From NCBI GenBank assembly GCA_026168455.1, contig CM047426.1, forward strand, positions 65,439,342-65,503,341: 64,000 nucleotides of DNA, given 5' to 3'. The stretch's first letter is position 1; every line of letters begins with the position of its first letter. The position numbers and the translations under genes were made by a program. This document shows positions 1-12,252 of this stretch, piece by piece. The DNA comes from Theocolax elegans (Eukaryota; Arthropoda; Insecta; Hymenoptera; Cerocephalidae). The notes beneath the pieces were generated by a model. That model saw only the letters and a program-made list of their open reading frames with translations. It was not told the DNA's origin and searched no databases.

Positions 1-175
1 TACTCCACAATCATCTATTAGTAGTAATAAAAAAATTAAACGATTACAGAGAATTCCTTCTACAAATTACATTGTCGATGTAAACGAAAACGGCGATTGT
101 AATAATGCGAATGGTGAGAATGACGACAAAATGACAGCGACTATATTCGTTATAAAAATAAGATTTTGTATGTAA
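1..175 (+). pseudogene. 3' end of unrecognised multi-copy gene (copy 1)
   Basis: Only the C-terminal tail is inside the window; it is the same tail as 26369-26543, ending in a stop at 173-175. The peptide is polar and Asn/Asp-rich before the stop. No function can be assigned; see the fuller copy at 25004-26543. Confidence 0.6.
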
Positions 176-1125
176 TTTGTTTTTTTTATTAAAAGAAATG
201 TAAATATTTGAAATAAAACGTTAGTAATTGAACTCCTTATTTCCAATTAGTATAAATGTAATAACTATATTAAATTTAAAAAAAAATTGCACGCAAACAT
301 GAAAAATTTAAAAATATTTATTTTTTTTAATTAATTTGAGACTCTGGTGGTTGTACTATCAATTTTTGTTTATTCGTCAAATTTTTTTACAAAAACGACG
401 TTTCGATCATCTCGGCAATTACACCATGACCCTCTTCAGGTTCACTGTTATTCGAAATATATGAATAGTTATAAAACAAAATCAATGTAACAATAATTGT
501 ATTGTAGTAAAACAAAGAGAAATTTATAAAAAAAAACTTACAACATTAGTTCTAATGAACACGGACACGATAATTTGCACATTATCTTACAAGCGTCTAC
601 TTGTCAAGAAGACAACCGTCAAATTCAGTCGAAATCTCAAATTTAGTTCCGAAAATAAGTCGAAATATAGGAGAGGAGTAATTTTACTATACTATAAACA
701 TACGTATATCATAACCAACACAAAGTGTATAATTTTACATACTATCAAACCGTCTCTATGTTAAGGTTTATATATATATGGGTGGTTCTCTGTGACATCG
801 AAGATGAAAAAAACAAATATTGCTATAACTGTGGGAATATGTTTTAGAGGTAACCAGTAGTTCTCCTGAATTTTTTCAGATTTTTTCTGGGCCATTATTT
901 TAAGTTACAGAGAGTCAAAGTTGACATTTTAGCACTTTTTTGCATTATATGCCCATTTTCATGAATTTTTAGCTCCCAGGGGATGCATTTTTCACTAAAA
1001 ACATAAGTATGATTTTTTTTTGTAAAATTTTCCGAACTTTTCATTAAAAATACTTGTAAAGACATAAATGTATGCTGTCACACTCTTATAAGCCATTTAA
1101 ACCTTAATTGTCTTTGAAATAAATG
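176..1125. other. Noncoding AT-rich stretch upstream of the MITE
   Basis: No supported gene. An ATG-started 69-codon frame at 555-764 has no recognisable features and is probably chance. The stretch includes a minus-strand hammerhead-like motif (separate entry). The same sequence recurs at 26544-27492 and, inverted, at 11311-12252. Confidence 0.6.
396..442 (-). ncRNA. Hammerhead-like motif a (copy 1)
   Basis: On the minus strand the motif reads CCTGAAGAGG, then a stem (GGTCAT pairing with ATGATC, one G-U pair), then CGAAACGTCG. CTGAAGA and GAAAC match the conserved CUGANGA and GAAA core boxes of hammerhead ribozymes, with the stem in the stem II position. Penelope-like retroelements are known to carry such motifs in their terminal repeats, and the Penelope element in this window has the same layout at 43519-43563. 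A complete stem III and cleavage site were not confirmed, so activity is unproven. Confidence 0.45.
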
Positions 1126-1273
1126 TTAAGTTTTAGACTGCCGGTATGGCTCATATATGAGCCATCTGTGACCTTGACAACTACTCTAGAGATATGAGGT
1201 CTTTTTATGTATAAATTTTGCACATCAAAAATATCAATTTATAAGGCAAAAATGCCGGCAGTCTAAAGGTTAA
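1126..1273. mobile_element. piggyBac-type MITE (copy 1)
   Basis: A 148-bp stretch is bounded by TTAA on both sides. The ends are inverted: TTAA-G-TTTTAGACTGCCGG on the left, and CCGGCAGTCTAAAGG-TTAA on the right. Just inside the left end is the palindrome GGCTCATATATGAGCC. There is no coding capacity. TTAA target duplications and short TIRs are the hallmark of piggyBac elements. The layout parallels the end of the piggyBac at 20882. Confidence 0.75.
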
Positions 1274-1536
1274 TTAAGCACTTTATAAACATTATATTCC
1301 AGGGGCTATCCTAATTAAAATTACGTGGTTTTCGAAAAAGTTTATTGATATATAATTCTTTCACTTTAGTCACAAGTTGCGGGACTGAATGTGGATAATT
1401 TTTTCATATCGAAATCGTATTGTTAAAAAACAAATTTCGAAATTTAGAGATTCATTAAACAAAAACTATAATTTTAAATAATTGTTGCGATGATGAGGGT
1501 CAATCAGTAAAAAACACAAATTTTTACTTTTTTGTA

Positions 1537-1573
1537 CAACGTTTCGTCTGCTTATTTGCAGACCTCTTCAGGT
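1537..1573 (-). ncRNA. Hammerhead-like motif b (copy 1)
   Basis: The minus strand reads CCTGAAGAGG, then a perfect stem GTCTGC/GCAGAC closing an AAATAA-type loop, then GAAACGTTGT. Core boxes are arranged as in motif a. It lies 44 bp upstream of the gypsy LTR, so the gypsy element seems to have landed in the terminal region of an older retroelement. Confidence 0.45.
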
Positions 1574-1616
1574 ACTGAAATATTTATTGAACACAAACTA
1601 TATAACTTATAACAAT

Positions 1617-2468
1617 TGTGACAATGTGCTTTGCACATGTCAAGAGCGAGCGACAGAACCCCTGACGAACACCTACCTACCCGGATAAGCTAGACGAGTC
1701 CCTAGCTACACTACCTACCCATACACTATTTTCTAGCTACCTACCCGCACATTAACTACATCCTGCCTACCCTCACAGTCTAATAACCCCATCCCAAGCA
1801 GAGCACACATCAAACACTTGGTCTTGACGTTGAAGGCCAGGGCGAGCTCAGAATCTCATGTGGGCTCCTCCGAGTCTAATACAGCAAGCAAGATAAAAAG
1901 GGAGGCGATCACCAGGAAGCCTCCAGGACCCTCCGAAGCCTCACAGCATAGCAGTCAAGGCGATGAGGTGGTACCCAGGCAGGAAGCCGAAGAACCTCCA
2001 ACGCCAAGCAAGATACAGCTGTAAGAGAGATATTAATAAGAACAAAAACACAGCAATAGGATAAGGAGCAAGGAAGAGGATAAATAGCCATAGCCAAGAA
2101 GACAAAAGACAAGGAAAGATATGTACAGCTGTATATAATTACTATAGCTGTACAAGGAACATCATTGGGTAAATTGAGGATAGGTTGATGTACACAAACG
2201 ACGTGTACAGCCGATCTCCCGAACATAACGCATACAGATACACATATGTGTGTAAACCTCACGACCAAATACCCAGCTAGAGCCGTAGAAGGAGAGGCTA
2301 GTCATCAGCGAGGTCAGCGTCGTCAAGGAGAGAGAGGGGTGACTCGGCCTCGAGCAGCAAGCGACGGCGGGTGAGCCTCGTACCTGAAACTCATGCCGTA
2401 CCCATTGAAGAAGGCAGTTAATAACTAAGGAATTATTAGTTACCTGGGAAGAGATTGTACCTCGTCTC
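1617..2468 (+). repeat. Gypsy 5' LTR, shared 852-bp part (copy 1)
   Basis: It starts TGTGACAATG directly after CAAT and is almost identical to 27984-28835 and to the first 852 bp of the 3' LTR at 44083. It is the copy-1 duplicate of the LTR described at 27984. Small reading frames inside it are conserved in all copies only because the copies are nearly identical. Confidence 0.85.
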
Positions 2469-3120
2469 TTCAATTCAATTCAATTCAAAGTCTCGTCAAT
2501 TAATTTGCCTTACCCTATTTGTACATTGCAATAAAAATTTCAATTCTCCCTCATTGCTCCCCATAATAATAATTATAAAATAATACTGCATAATTTTTGT
2601 TTATTGTTATTTGCTGTCTGCCTAAACCAGTGTATATTTTATTTATATAAGCATAATTTGCACGTCCCTTGCACATATACCCCAATACTGATTGAGTGTA
2701 GTAGTATTAATATTAAAAATTTAAGGAATACCAGGTGTGTAGTAAAAGCTGTATACATTAATTTCGCAGAATAATAAGCTGTATAAGAGATAATATAATA
2801 ATTGAACCCATACATATATACATATTTCCCGCTGTATTTATTTTCTATACTGCCAGCTGATAATAAAGCAAGCTTATTTAGTTTTTTTTGCTGTTTGTGG
2901 ATTGCTTAGTGACAGTAAATCCGATTTAATTAGATTAGCTTAAAAATTGTTTTTTTTTCTTTTCATTAGTATTTTTTGATTTTTGCTTGGTGTGTTTAAT
3001 TTAATTTAGATATAATTAAACAAGAGCTAAGAAATTTTAAGCCAATCGAGCTAATAAGAGCTATTAATAATAATATTTATTTAATTATTAAGAGAAAATA
3101 AGCTACAATAATTAATCAAA
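2469..3120 (+). other. Leader between LTR part and gag (copy 1)
   Basis: 652 bp, AT-rich and noncoding, with a TTCAA pentamer repeat at its start and an AATAAA near 2530. It does not match the second half of the 3' LTR (44935-45574). See 28836-29487. Confidence 0.6.
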
Positions 3121-5692
3121 ATGTCTCACAACGGTGATGACCTTGATTTAATTTTGGGAGAAGACTTATCGGTGTTACAACCAGCAGTAGGTGCCGGTGT
3201 AATACGACGCAGCATTAATAATACCAGTGACTGTAGAATCACGGTATACGCAAGCAAAATCGGAATAAATATAGACGCGGATTAGATAAATTATAAGAGA
3301 TAGGTTAGTTAGGTACGAAATTAGACGTAATTTCGGACCAACGTCTGCTGACTGGAATGCAGCAGTAGACGAAGTTAACCCTATTATTAATACAGATTTG
3401 TCCCTTACGCAATCAGAAAGAGAAAATATTCCCACTATCGCTATAGATACAGCTCCAGCAAGAAGTAGTAAAGCAAAACGAATGCTTTACATTCAATTGC
3501 CAACAGGACAATCACGAGGACAATCCGAGATCCAATCTCCATAAGTAATGAGAATTTGTTGTCATTACCGGAAATGGAATACGGATCGGAAATACAATCG
3601 GCTGAAAGGGAAAACAGCAACGCGAGAGAAAATTTACAGCGATTAAATAATGAAAATTTAAGAATAAGCAGCGCAGCAATTCGTCCTCAAGCACAATCTA
3701 CAGCATATAGATTGAGTCTACCGTCACCAGTATGCGATAATTCGATGATGGAATTAACGCATACAGTCCCAAGCTTAACGACGACCCAGTTGAGCATAAA
3801 TTCAACTTCCTATTATCCCATCCACACATTAGCCCCTTCATCTCCCACAAACCCAGACCTCATAGATAACCCATTTACCCAATATACAGCTCCAGTTACC
3901 ACATACAGTACCAACACTTATACAGATACCCGACCTAGATCAACCCAAACTATCCAATCCTCAGCTTTTCGTCCAATAAGCACAAGCCCTTTTTCCCCTA
4001 TTGCACTCGTACCTAGAACTGTAAGCCGAGCAAATACGCCACAGCACAGCAATACAGAACCCGAATTAGCGACCCACGAGTCAAGAGTCAATCAGGCACG
4101 CGGAAACAGACATAACCCCACAAGCAGCACACAGCTGAGCAATGTACATAGGAATGTACAGAGTGTCCATTGGGAAGACGATGGAGTTACAGAACCCAAC
4201 GTCCCAAAAGAAAAGACACAATATAATGAGAACGAGCTCGAAAATAAATATGATGAACAATTCAGGAGATTGGAGCAGCAAATAGAGCAAATGCAGTAAT
4301 TATACAGCAAATTGATCGAAATACACAGCTCTCAGCAAAATAGACAGCACAGCAGTTCGCCAGTGCAACAGAAAAACAACGAAACGTACTCAATCCCAGT
4401 TAACCCACACATACAGCCACAGCAAAGTACGTTTAACCCAGCATTCAGATACAGCCGTTCGTACGAAACCTGTTTAGAAGACGCTACCTTTATAAGGAAG
4501 AAAAGGACGGCACAAATCTTCTCACGCCACCATATTCAATTTAAAGGAGCTAAAAAGAATGATCCAGAGACATTCCTATCGAACCTAGAGGAATGTAGAG
4601 AAAGCTACAGTCTCTCAACTCAGGACATTTTTAAAGCTTTGCCATCGGTCCTAGATGACGAAGCATGGGAATGGTTTAGGCGCGAGAAAAGCAGCTAGAA
4701 AGACTACCTAGATTTTGTAGATGCGCTGAGACTACAATATGGGACGGAGGAAACTCAGAGCCAGCTAAGACAAGCGATCGAGAATCGCACACAAGGACCT
4801 AATGAGGATATTTCCACATACCTCACTAAGTTAAGAGACATGCTAGACCAGGTCAAGCCAACAATACCTCAATCCGAACAGTTGGATAGAGCGTATCGGA
4901 ACCTGCACCCTAGTTATAGAACTAAAATCGAATGACACCATTTCGATAATTTCATACAGCTGCAGCGACTTGGTAAAAAGGAGGAAGCAAGACGTTTGAT
5001 GGATGAAACGTACAAACCTCCACCAGTCATTCAAAATTACGGATTAGCGAAGTACGCATATGTTGATCCTATGCAAACGAAAACCCGTAAATTAGCAGCA
5101 GTTTCCTCAGAGCAAAGCGAAAATATTGTAGTACCCCCAAAGTCAATAGCACCCATAGCCACCAACCCACAAAGAAAATACAGCACCAGTACCCATAGAA
5201 GCCAAACAGCCGTCAAGCAGCAAGAAAATATACAGCACCTCCCAAGCAAGAGTCGAAGCAGCAGTACAGCGAAGCTGTAAAGAATAACAAAAATAGCAGC
5301 TATTGGCAACGAGCGCAGGAAACTAAACAAAGGGCTGAATCACCAAAAAAACAGGAATTCAAGCCAAATAAATTCAGCACGCCAAATAACGAAGAACAAA
5401 GGCCTATAAATCCAAGGAAATTTAAAGAGCCTTGTTTTAGATGCGGAAAACTTGAACATTGGGTAGCAGAATGCCCAGTCCCTTTAAGCTGCGGAAGTTG
5501 CGGAAAGCAAGGAATCAGTTACAAATATTGCAACTGTAATAAAAACAGAAACCAGGGAAACTACAGCCAGAGGAATAGAGACCCGTATTTCCTCACCCAA
5601 ACACCCAAAAGGGTCAATACCCTCCCACGTAGCAGCAAATAATTCCCTAATACAGCAAATACCCGGCATCGACCCACGCCATTTCTTTAACA
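3121..5692 (+). pseudogene. Ty3/gypsy gag, broken (copy 1)
   Basis: Duplicate of the gag at 29488-32060, with the same stops and frame changes: first segment ending at about 3285, the main frame 3556-4299, the capsid frame to 4698, a TAG within the capsid, a TGA near 4935, and a CCHC-type zinc knuckle near 5433-5475. It ends where the solo LTR inserted (AACA target, 5689-5692). Confidence 0.85.
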
Positions 5693-6228
5693 TGTGAGGT
5701 AAACCTCACACCGGTATTTATTTATAATTAACTAAAGGAGGGAAGCCTTGTCGAAGGGACGTACCTGAAATAAGAAAAAGAGTTATTAGTGTATATAAAT
5801 AGTTATAAGGTTAGCGTAGAGGAGATAGATATAAGTGAAATAACATTTTTATACAATATCATACCTTTTGAGACGACGAGTCCTGGGTGATCCAACGCTG
5901 CTATCCATGTGAGTCCTGTCCTTGGAGGCGATGAGTCCTGGGTACTGCCCATCGTGAGTCCATTTCCCCTTGAGGCGATGAGTCCTGGGTGAACCTTTGG
6001 ATCCTGGGTCCGCTCCTTGGTAGCGTTGGGTACCTGAAAGGTTGATAATAAGTAAATCTAGAATATATATAGAAGGTTAGGATAGTAGGATTTATAGAGG
6101 GATAAAGTGTTGTTGTAATAAGGAAGTTATGTATGAGTATAGGATATTATATATAGGATATGGGGATAGAGGTTAGGAAGAAAGTAAACACCGGTTACGA
6201 ATCCTGGCCCGAGCCATTCTCCTAACAG
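5693..6228 (+). repeat. Solo LTR, truncated at the fold-back (copy 1)
   Basis: It starts TGTGAGGTAAACC after AACA and equals the first 536 bp of the 32061-33993 solo LTR. It breaks off at 6228, where the sequence turns into its own reverse complement. Confidence 0.85.
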
Positions 6229-6283
6229 ATCAATAAAAACCCTATTAATTCCTTCCCTTTTGTAAAAATATCGGTGACGAGAA
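6229..6283. other. Asymmetric centre of palindrome 1
   Basis: These bases are the reverse complement of about 32587-32643, which lie just beyond the point where the left arm stops. The fold-back therefore left a single-copy spacer of about 55 bp between the arms. At the joint the two sides share a few bases (TCCT/CTC type), the microhomology usual for template switching. The spacer lies within solo-LTR sequence. Confidence 0.8.
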
Positions 6284-6786
6284 TGGCTCGGGCCAGGATT
6301 CGTAACCGGTGTTTACTTTCTTCCTAACCTCTATCCCTATCCTAATATAATATCCATACTCATACATAACTTCCTTATTACAACACACTTTATCCCTCTA
6401 TAAATCCTACTATCCTAACCTTCTATATAATTCTAGATTTACTTATTATCAACCTTTCAGGTACCCACGCTACCAAGGAGCGGACCCAGGATCCAAAGGT
6501 CACCCAGGCATCGCCTCAAGGGGAAATGGACTCACGATGGGCAGTACCCAGGACTCATCGCTCCAAGGACAGGACTCACATGGATAGCAGCGTTGGATCA
6601 CCCGGACTCGTCTCTCAAAGGTATGATATTGTATAAAAATGTTTTCACTTATATCTATCTCCTCTACGCTAACTTATAACTATTTATATACCTAATAACT
6701 CTTTTTCTTATTTCAGGTACGTCCTTCGACAAGGCTTCCCTCCTTTAGTTATTATAAATAAATACCGGTGTGAGGTTTACCTCACA
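6229..6786 (-). repeat. Solo LTR, 5' part (copy 2, inverted)
   Basis: Reverse complement of 32061 to about 32643. The LTR start (TGTGAGG on the minus strand) lies at 6786, next to the AACA target. Confidence 0.85.
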
Positions 6787-9329
6787 TGTTAACAAAATGG
6801 CGTGGGTCGATGCCGGGTATTTGCTGTATTAGGGAATTATTTGCTGCTACGTGGGAGGGTTTGACCCTTTTGGGTGTTTGGGTGAGGAAATACGGGTCTC
6901 TATTCCTCTGGCTGTAGTTTCCCTGGTTCTGTTTTTATTACAGTTGCAATATTTGTAACTGATTCCTTGCTTTCCGCAACTTCCGCACTTAAAGGGACTG
7001 GATTCTGCTACCCAATGTTCAGTTTTCCGCTCTAAAACAGGCTCTTTAAATTTCCTTGGATTTATAGGCCTTTGTTCTTCGTTTTTGGCGTGCTGAATTT
7101 ATTTGGCTTGAATTCCTGTTTTTTGGTGATTCAGCCCTTTGTTTAGTTTCCTGCTCTCGTTGCCAATAGCTGCTATTTTTGTTATTCTTTACAGCTTCGC
7201 TGTACTGCTGCTTCGACTCTTGCTTGGGAGGTGCTGTATATTTCTTGCTGCTTGACGGCTGTTTGGCTTCTATGGGTACTGGTGCTGTATTTTCTTTTGT
7301 GGGTTGGTGGCTATGGGTGCTATTGACTTTGGGGGTACTACAATATTTTCTTTGCTCTGAGGAAACTGCTGCTAATTTACGGTTTTCGTTTGCATAGGAT
7401 CAACATATGCGTACTTCGCTAATCCGTAATTTTGAATGACTGGTGGAGGTTTGTACGTTTCATCCATCAAACGTCTTGCTTCCTCCTTTTTACCAAGTCG
7501 CTGCAGCTGTATGAAATTATCGAAATGGTGTCATTCGATTTTAGTTCTATAACTAGGGTGCAGGTTCCGATACGCTCTATCCAACTGTTCGGATTGAGGT
7601 ATTGTTGGCTTGACCTGGTCTAGCATGTCCTTACTTAGTGAGGTATGTGGAAATATCCTCATTAGGTCCTTGTGTGCGATTCTCGATCGCTTGTCTTAGC
7701 TGGCTCTGAGTTTCCTCCGTCCCATATTGTAGTCTCAGCGCATCTACAAAATCTAGGTAGTCTTTCTAGCTGCTTTTCTCGCGCCTAAACCATTCCCATG
7801 CTTCGTCATCTAGGACCGATGGCAAAGCTTTAAAAATGTCCTGAGTTGAGAGACTGTAGCTTCTCTACATTCCTCTAGATTCGATAGAATGTCTCTGGAT
7901 CATTCTTTTTAGCTCCTTTAAATTGGAATATGGTGGCGTGAGAAGATTGCCGTCCTTTTCTTCCTTATAAAGGTAGCGTCTTCTAAAGGTTTCGTACGAA
8001 CGGCTGTATCTGAATGCTGGGTTAAACGTACTTTGCTGTGGCTGTATGTGTGGGTTAGCTGGGATTGAGTACGTTTCGTTGTTTTTCTGTTGCACTGGCG
8101 AACTGCTGTGCTGTCTATTTTGCTGAGAGCTGTGTATTTCGATCAATTTGCTGTATAATTACTGCATTTCTATTTGCTGCTCCAATCTCCTGAATTGTTC
8201 ATCATATTTATTTTCGAGCTCGTTCTCATTATTTGTGTCTTTTCTTTTGGGACGTTGGGTTCTGTAACTCCATCGTCTTCCCAATGGACACTCTGTACAT
8301 TCCTATGTACATTGCTCAGCTGTGTGCTGCTTGTGGGGTTATGTCTGTTTCCGCGTGCCTGATTGACTCTTGACTCGTGGGTCGCTAATTCGGGTTCTGT
8401 ATTGCTGTGCTGTGGCGTATTTGCTCGGCTTACAGTTCTAGGTACGAGTGCAATAGGGGAAAAAGGGCTTGTGCTTATTGGACGAAAAGCTGAGGATTGG
8501 ATAGTTTGGGTTGATCTAGGTCGGGTATCTGTATAAGTGTTGGTACTGTATGTGGTAACTGGAGCTGTATATTGGGTAAATGGGTTATCTATGAGGTCTG
8601 GGTTTGTGGGAGATGAAGGGGCTAATGTGTGGATGGGATAATAGGAAGTTGAATTTATGCTCAACTGGGTCGTCGTTAAGCTTGGGACTGTATGCGTTAA
8701 TTCCATCATCGAATTATCGCATACTGGTGACGGTAGACTCAATCTATATGCTGTAGATTGTGCTTGAGGACGAATTGCTGCGCTGCTTATTCTTAAATTT
8801 CATTATTTAATCGCTGTAAATTTTCTCTCGCGTTGCTGTTTTCCCTTTCAGCCGATTGTATTTCCGATCCGTATTCCATTTCCGGTAATGACAACAAATT
8901 CTCATTACTTATGGAGATTGGATCTCGGATTGTCCTCGTGATTGTCCGTTGGCAATTGAATGTAAAGCATTCGTTTTGCTTTACTACTTCTTGCTGGAGC
9001 TGTATCTATAGCGATAGTGGGAATATTTTCTCTTTCTGATTGCGTAAGGGACAAATCTGTATTAATAATAGGGTTAACTTCGTCTACTGCTGCATTCCAG
9101 TCAGCAGACGTTGGTCCGAAATTACGTCTAATTTCGTACCTAACTAACCTATCTCTTATAATTTATCTAATCCGCGTCTATATTTATTCCGATTTGCTTG
9201 CGTATACCGTGATTCTACAGTCACTGGTATTATTAATGCTGGTCGTATTACACCGGCACCTACTGCTGGTTGTAACACCGATAAGTCTTCTCCCAAAATT
9301 AAATCAAGGTCATCACCGTTGTGAGACAT
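6787..9329 (-). pseudogene. Ty3/gypsy gag, broken (copy 2, inverted)
   Basis: Inverted duplicate of the gag at 29488-32060, with the start codon at 9327-9329. It has extra one- to three-base indels not present in the forward copies (near 7950, 8238 and 8800), which break the frame in further places. Capsid and zinc-knuckle regions are still recognisable. Confidence 0.85.
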
Positions 9330-9974
9330 TTTGATTAATTATTGTAGCTTATTTTCTCTTAATAATTAAATAAATATTATTATTAATAGCTCTTATTAGC
9401 TCGATTGGCTTAAAATTTCTTAGCTCTTGTTTAATTATATCTAATTAAATTAAACACACCAAGCAAAAATCAAAAAATACTAATGAAAGAAAAAAAAACA
9501 ATTTTTAAGCTAATCTAATTAAATCGGATTTACTGTCACTAAGCAATCCACAAACAGCAAAAAAACTAAATAAGCTTGCTTTATTATCAGCTGGCAGTAT
9601 AGAAAATAAATACAGCGGGAAATATGTATATATGTATGGGTTCAATTATTATATTATCTCTTATACAGCTTATTATTCTGCGAAATTAATGTATACAGCT
9701 TTTACTACACACCTGGTATTCCTTAAATTTTTAATATTAATACTACTACACTCAATCAGTATTGGGGTATATGTGCAAGGGACGTGCAAATTATGCTTAT
9801 AAATAAAATATACACTGGTTTAGGCAGACAGCAAATAACAAAAACAAAAATTATGCAGTATTATTTATAATTATTATTATGGGGAGCAATGAGGGAGAAT
9901 TGAAATTTTTATTGCAATGTACAAATAGGGTAAGGCAAATTAATTGACGAGACTTTGAATTGAATTGAATTGAA
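9330..9974 (-). other. Leader between LTR part and gag (copy 2)
   Basis: Inverted duplicate of 28836-29487. Noncoding and AT-rich. Confidence 0.6.
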
Positions 9975-10823
9975 GAGACGAGGTACAATCTCTTCCCAGG
10001 TAACTAATAATTCCTTAGTTATTAACTGCCTTCTTCAATGGGTACGGCATGAGTTTCAGGTACGAGGCTCACCCGCCGTCGCTTGCTGCTCGAGGCCGAG
10101 TCACCCCTCTCTCTCCTTGACGACGCTGACCTCGCTGATGACTAGCCTCTCCTTCTACGGCTCTAGCTGGGTATTTGGTCGTGAGGTTTACACACATATG
10201 TGTATCTGTATGCGTTATGTTCGGGAGATCGGCTGTACACGTCGTTTGTGTACATCAACCTATCCTCAATTTACCCAATGATGTTCCTTGTACAGCTATA
10301 GTAATTATACAGCTGTACATATCTTTCCTTGTCTTTTGTCTTCTTGGCTATGGCTATTTATCCTCTTCCTTGCTCCTTATCCTATTGCTGTGTTTTTGTT
10401 CTTATAATATCTCTCTTACAGCTGTATCTTGCTTGGCGTTGGAGGTTCTTCGGCTTCCTGCCTGGGTACCACCTCATCGCCTTGACTGCTATGCTGTGAG
10501 GCTTCGGAGGGTCCTGGAGGCTTCCTGGTGATCGCCTCCCTTTTTATCTTGCTTGCTGTATTAGACTCGGAGGAGCCCACATGAGATTCTGAGCTCGCCC
10601 TGGCCTTCAACGTCAAGACCAAGTGTTTGATGTGTGCTCTGCTTGGGATGGGGTTATTAGACTGTGAGGGTAGGCAGGATGTAGTTAATGTGCGGGTAGG
10701 TAGCTAGAAAATAGTGTATGGGTAGGTAGTGTAGCTAGGGACTCGTCTAGCTTATCCGGGTAGGTAGGTGTTCGTCAGGGGTTCTGTCGCTCGCTCTTGA
10801 CATGTGCAAAGCACATTGTCACA
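9975..10823 (-). repeat. Gypsy 5' LTR, shared part (copy 2, inverted)
   Basis: Reverse complement of 27984-28835. The terminal TGTGACA lies at 10817-10823, followed by the ATTG complement of the CAAT target. Confidence 0.85.
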
Positions 10824-10866
10824 ATTGTTATAAGTTATATAGTTTGTGTTCAATAAATATTTCAGT

Positions 10867-10905
10867 ACCTGAAGAGGTCTGCAAATAAGCAGACGAAACG
10901 TTGTA
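10867..10905 (+). ncRNA. Hammerhead-like motif b (copy 2)
   Basis: Plus-strand version of the motif: CCTGAAGAGG, stem GTCTGC/GCAGAC, GAAACGTTGT. Confidence 0.45.
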
Positions 10906-11162
10906 CAAAAAAGTAAAAATTTGTGTTTTTTACTGATTGACCCTCATCATCGCAACAATTATTTAAAATTATAGTTTTTGTTTAATGAATCTCTAAATTT
11001 CGAAATTTGTTTTTTAACAATACGATTTCGATATGAAAAAATCCCATTCAGTCCCGCAACTTGTGACTAAAGTGAAAGAATTATATATCAATAAACTTTT
11101 TCGAAAACCACGTAATTTTAATTAGGATAGCCCCTGGAATATAATGTTTATAAAGTGCTTAA

Positions 11163-11310
11163 TTAACCTTTAGACTGCCGGCATTTTTGCCTTATAAATT
11201 GATATTTTTGATGTGCAAAATTTATACATAAAAAGACCTCATATCTCTAGAGTAGTTGTCAAGGTCACAGATGGCTCATATATGAGCCATACCGGCAGTC
11301 TAAAACTTAA
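11163..11310. mobile_element. piggyBac-type MITE (copy 2, inverted)
   Basis: TTAA-bounded 148-bp element, inverted relative to 1126-1273 and 27493-27640. Confidence 0.75.
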
Positions 11311-12252
11311 CATTTATTTCAAAGACAATTAAGGTTTAAATGGCTTATAAGAGTGTGACAGCATACATTTATGTCTTTACAAGTATTTTTAATGAAAAGT
11401 TCGGAAAATTTTACAAAAAAAAATCATACTTATGTTTTTAGTGAAAATGCATCCCCTGGGAGCTAAAAATTCATGAAAATGGGCATATAATGCAAAAAAG
11501 TGCTAAAATGTCAACTTTGACTCTCTGTAACTTAAAATAATGGCCCAGAAAAAATCTGAAAAAATTCAGGAGAACTACTGGTTACCTCTAAAACATATTC
11601 CCACAGTTATAGCAATATTTGTTTTTTTCATCTTCGATGTCACAGAGAACCACCCATATATATATAAACCTTAACATAGAGACGGTTTGATAGTATGTAA
11701 AATTATACCTTTGTGTTGGTTATGATATACGTATGTTTATAGTATAGTAAAATTACTCCTCTCCTATATTTCGACTTATTTTCGGAACTAAATTTGAGAT
11801 TTCGACTGAATTTGACGGTTGTCTTCTTGACAAGTAGACGCTTGTAAGATAATGTGCAAATTATCGTGTCCGTGTTCATTAGAACTAATGTTGTAAGTTT
11901 TTTTTATAAATTTCTCTTTGTTTTACTACAATACAATTATTGTTACATTGATTTTGTTTTATAACTATTCATATATTTCGAATAACAGTGAACCTGAAGA
12001 GGGTCATGGTGTAATTGCCGAGATGATCGAAACGTCGTTTTTGTAAAAAAATTTGACGAATAAACAAAATTGATAGTACAACCACCAGAGTCTCAAATTA
12101 ATTAAAAAAAATAAATATTTTTAAATTTTTCATGTTTGCGTGCAATTTTTTTTAAATTTAATATAGTTATTACATTTATACTAATTGGAAATAAGGAGTT
12201 CAATTACTAACGTTTTATTTCAAATATTTACATTTCTTTTAATAAAAAAAAC
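11311..12252. other. Noncoding AT-rich stretch (copy 2)
   Basis: Inverted duplicate of 26544-27492. It holds hammerhead-like motif a and nothing else I can support. Confidence 0.55.
11992..12037 (+). ncRNA. Hammerhead-like motif a (copy 2)
   Basis: Plus-strand CCTGAAGAGG, stem GGTCAT/ATGATC, CGAAACGTCG. Confidence 0.45.

Larger units (their letters stand above)
1..6228 (+). repeat. Third (direct) copy of the 3' part of the palindromic block
   Basis: This stretch repeats 26369-32594 in the same orientation, and its reverse complement occupies 6284-12430. It holds the 3' end of the unrecognised broken gene, two hammerhead-like motifs, a piggyBac-type MITE, the 5' LTR part, leader and gag of a gypsy element, and the first 536 bp of a solo LTR. 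The copy stops abruptly inside that solo LTR, where the sequence folds back. Differences from 26369-32594 are very few (for example one A more in the A-run near 281 and one A less near 5171). It extends past the window's left edge. Confidence 0.95.

Noticed and set aside
4081..4310. Cys/Leu-rich minus-strand frames opposite gag
   Set aside because: They are antisense shadows of the Gln/Asn-rich gag frame and appear in each gag copy for that reason.
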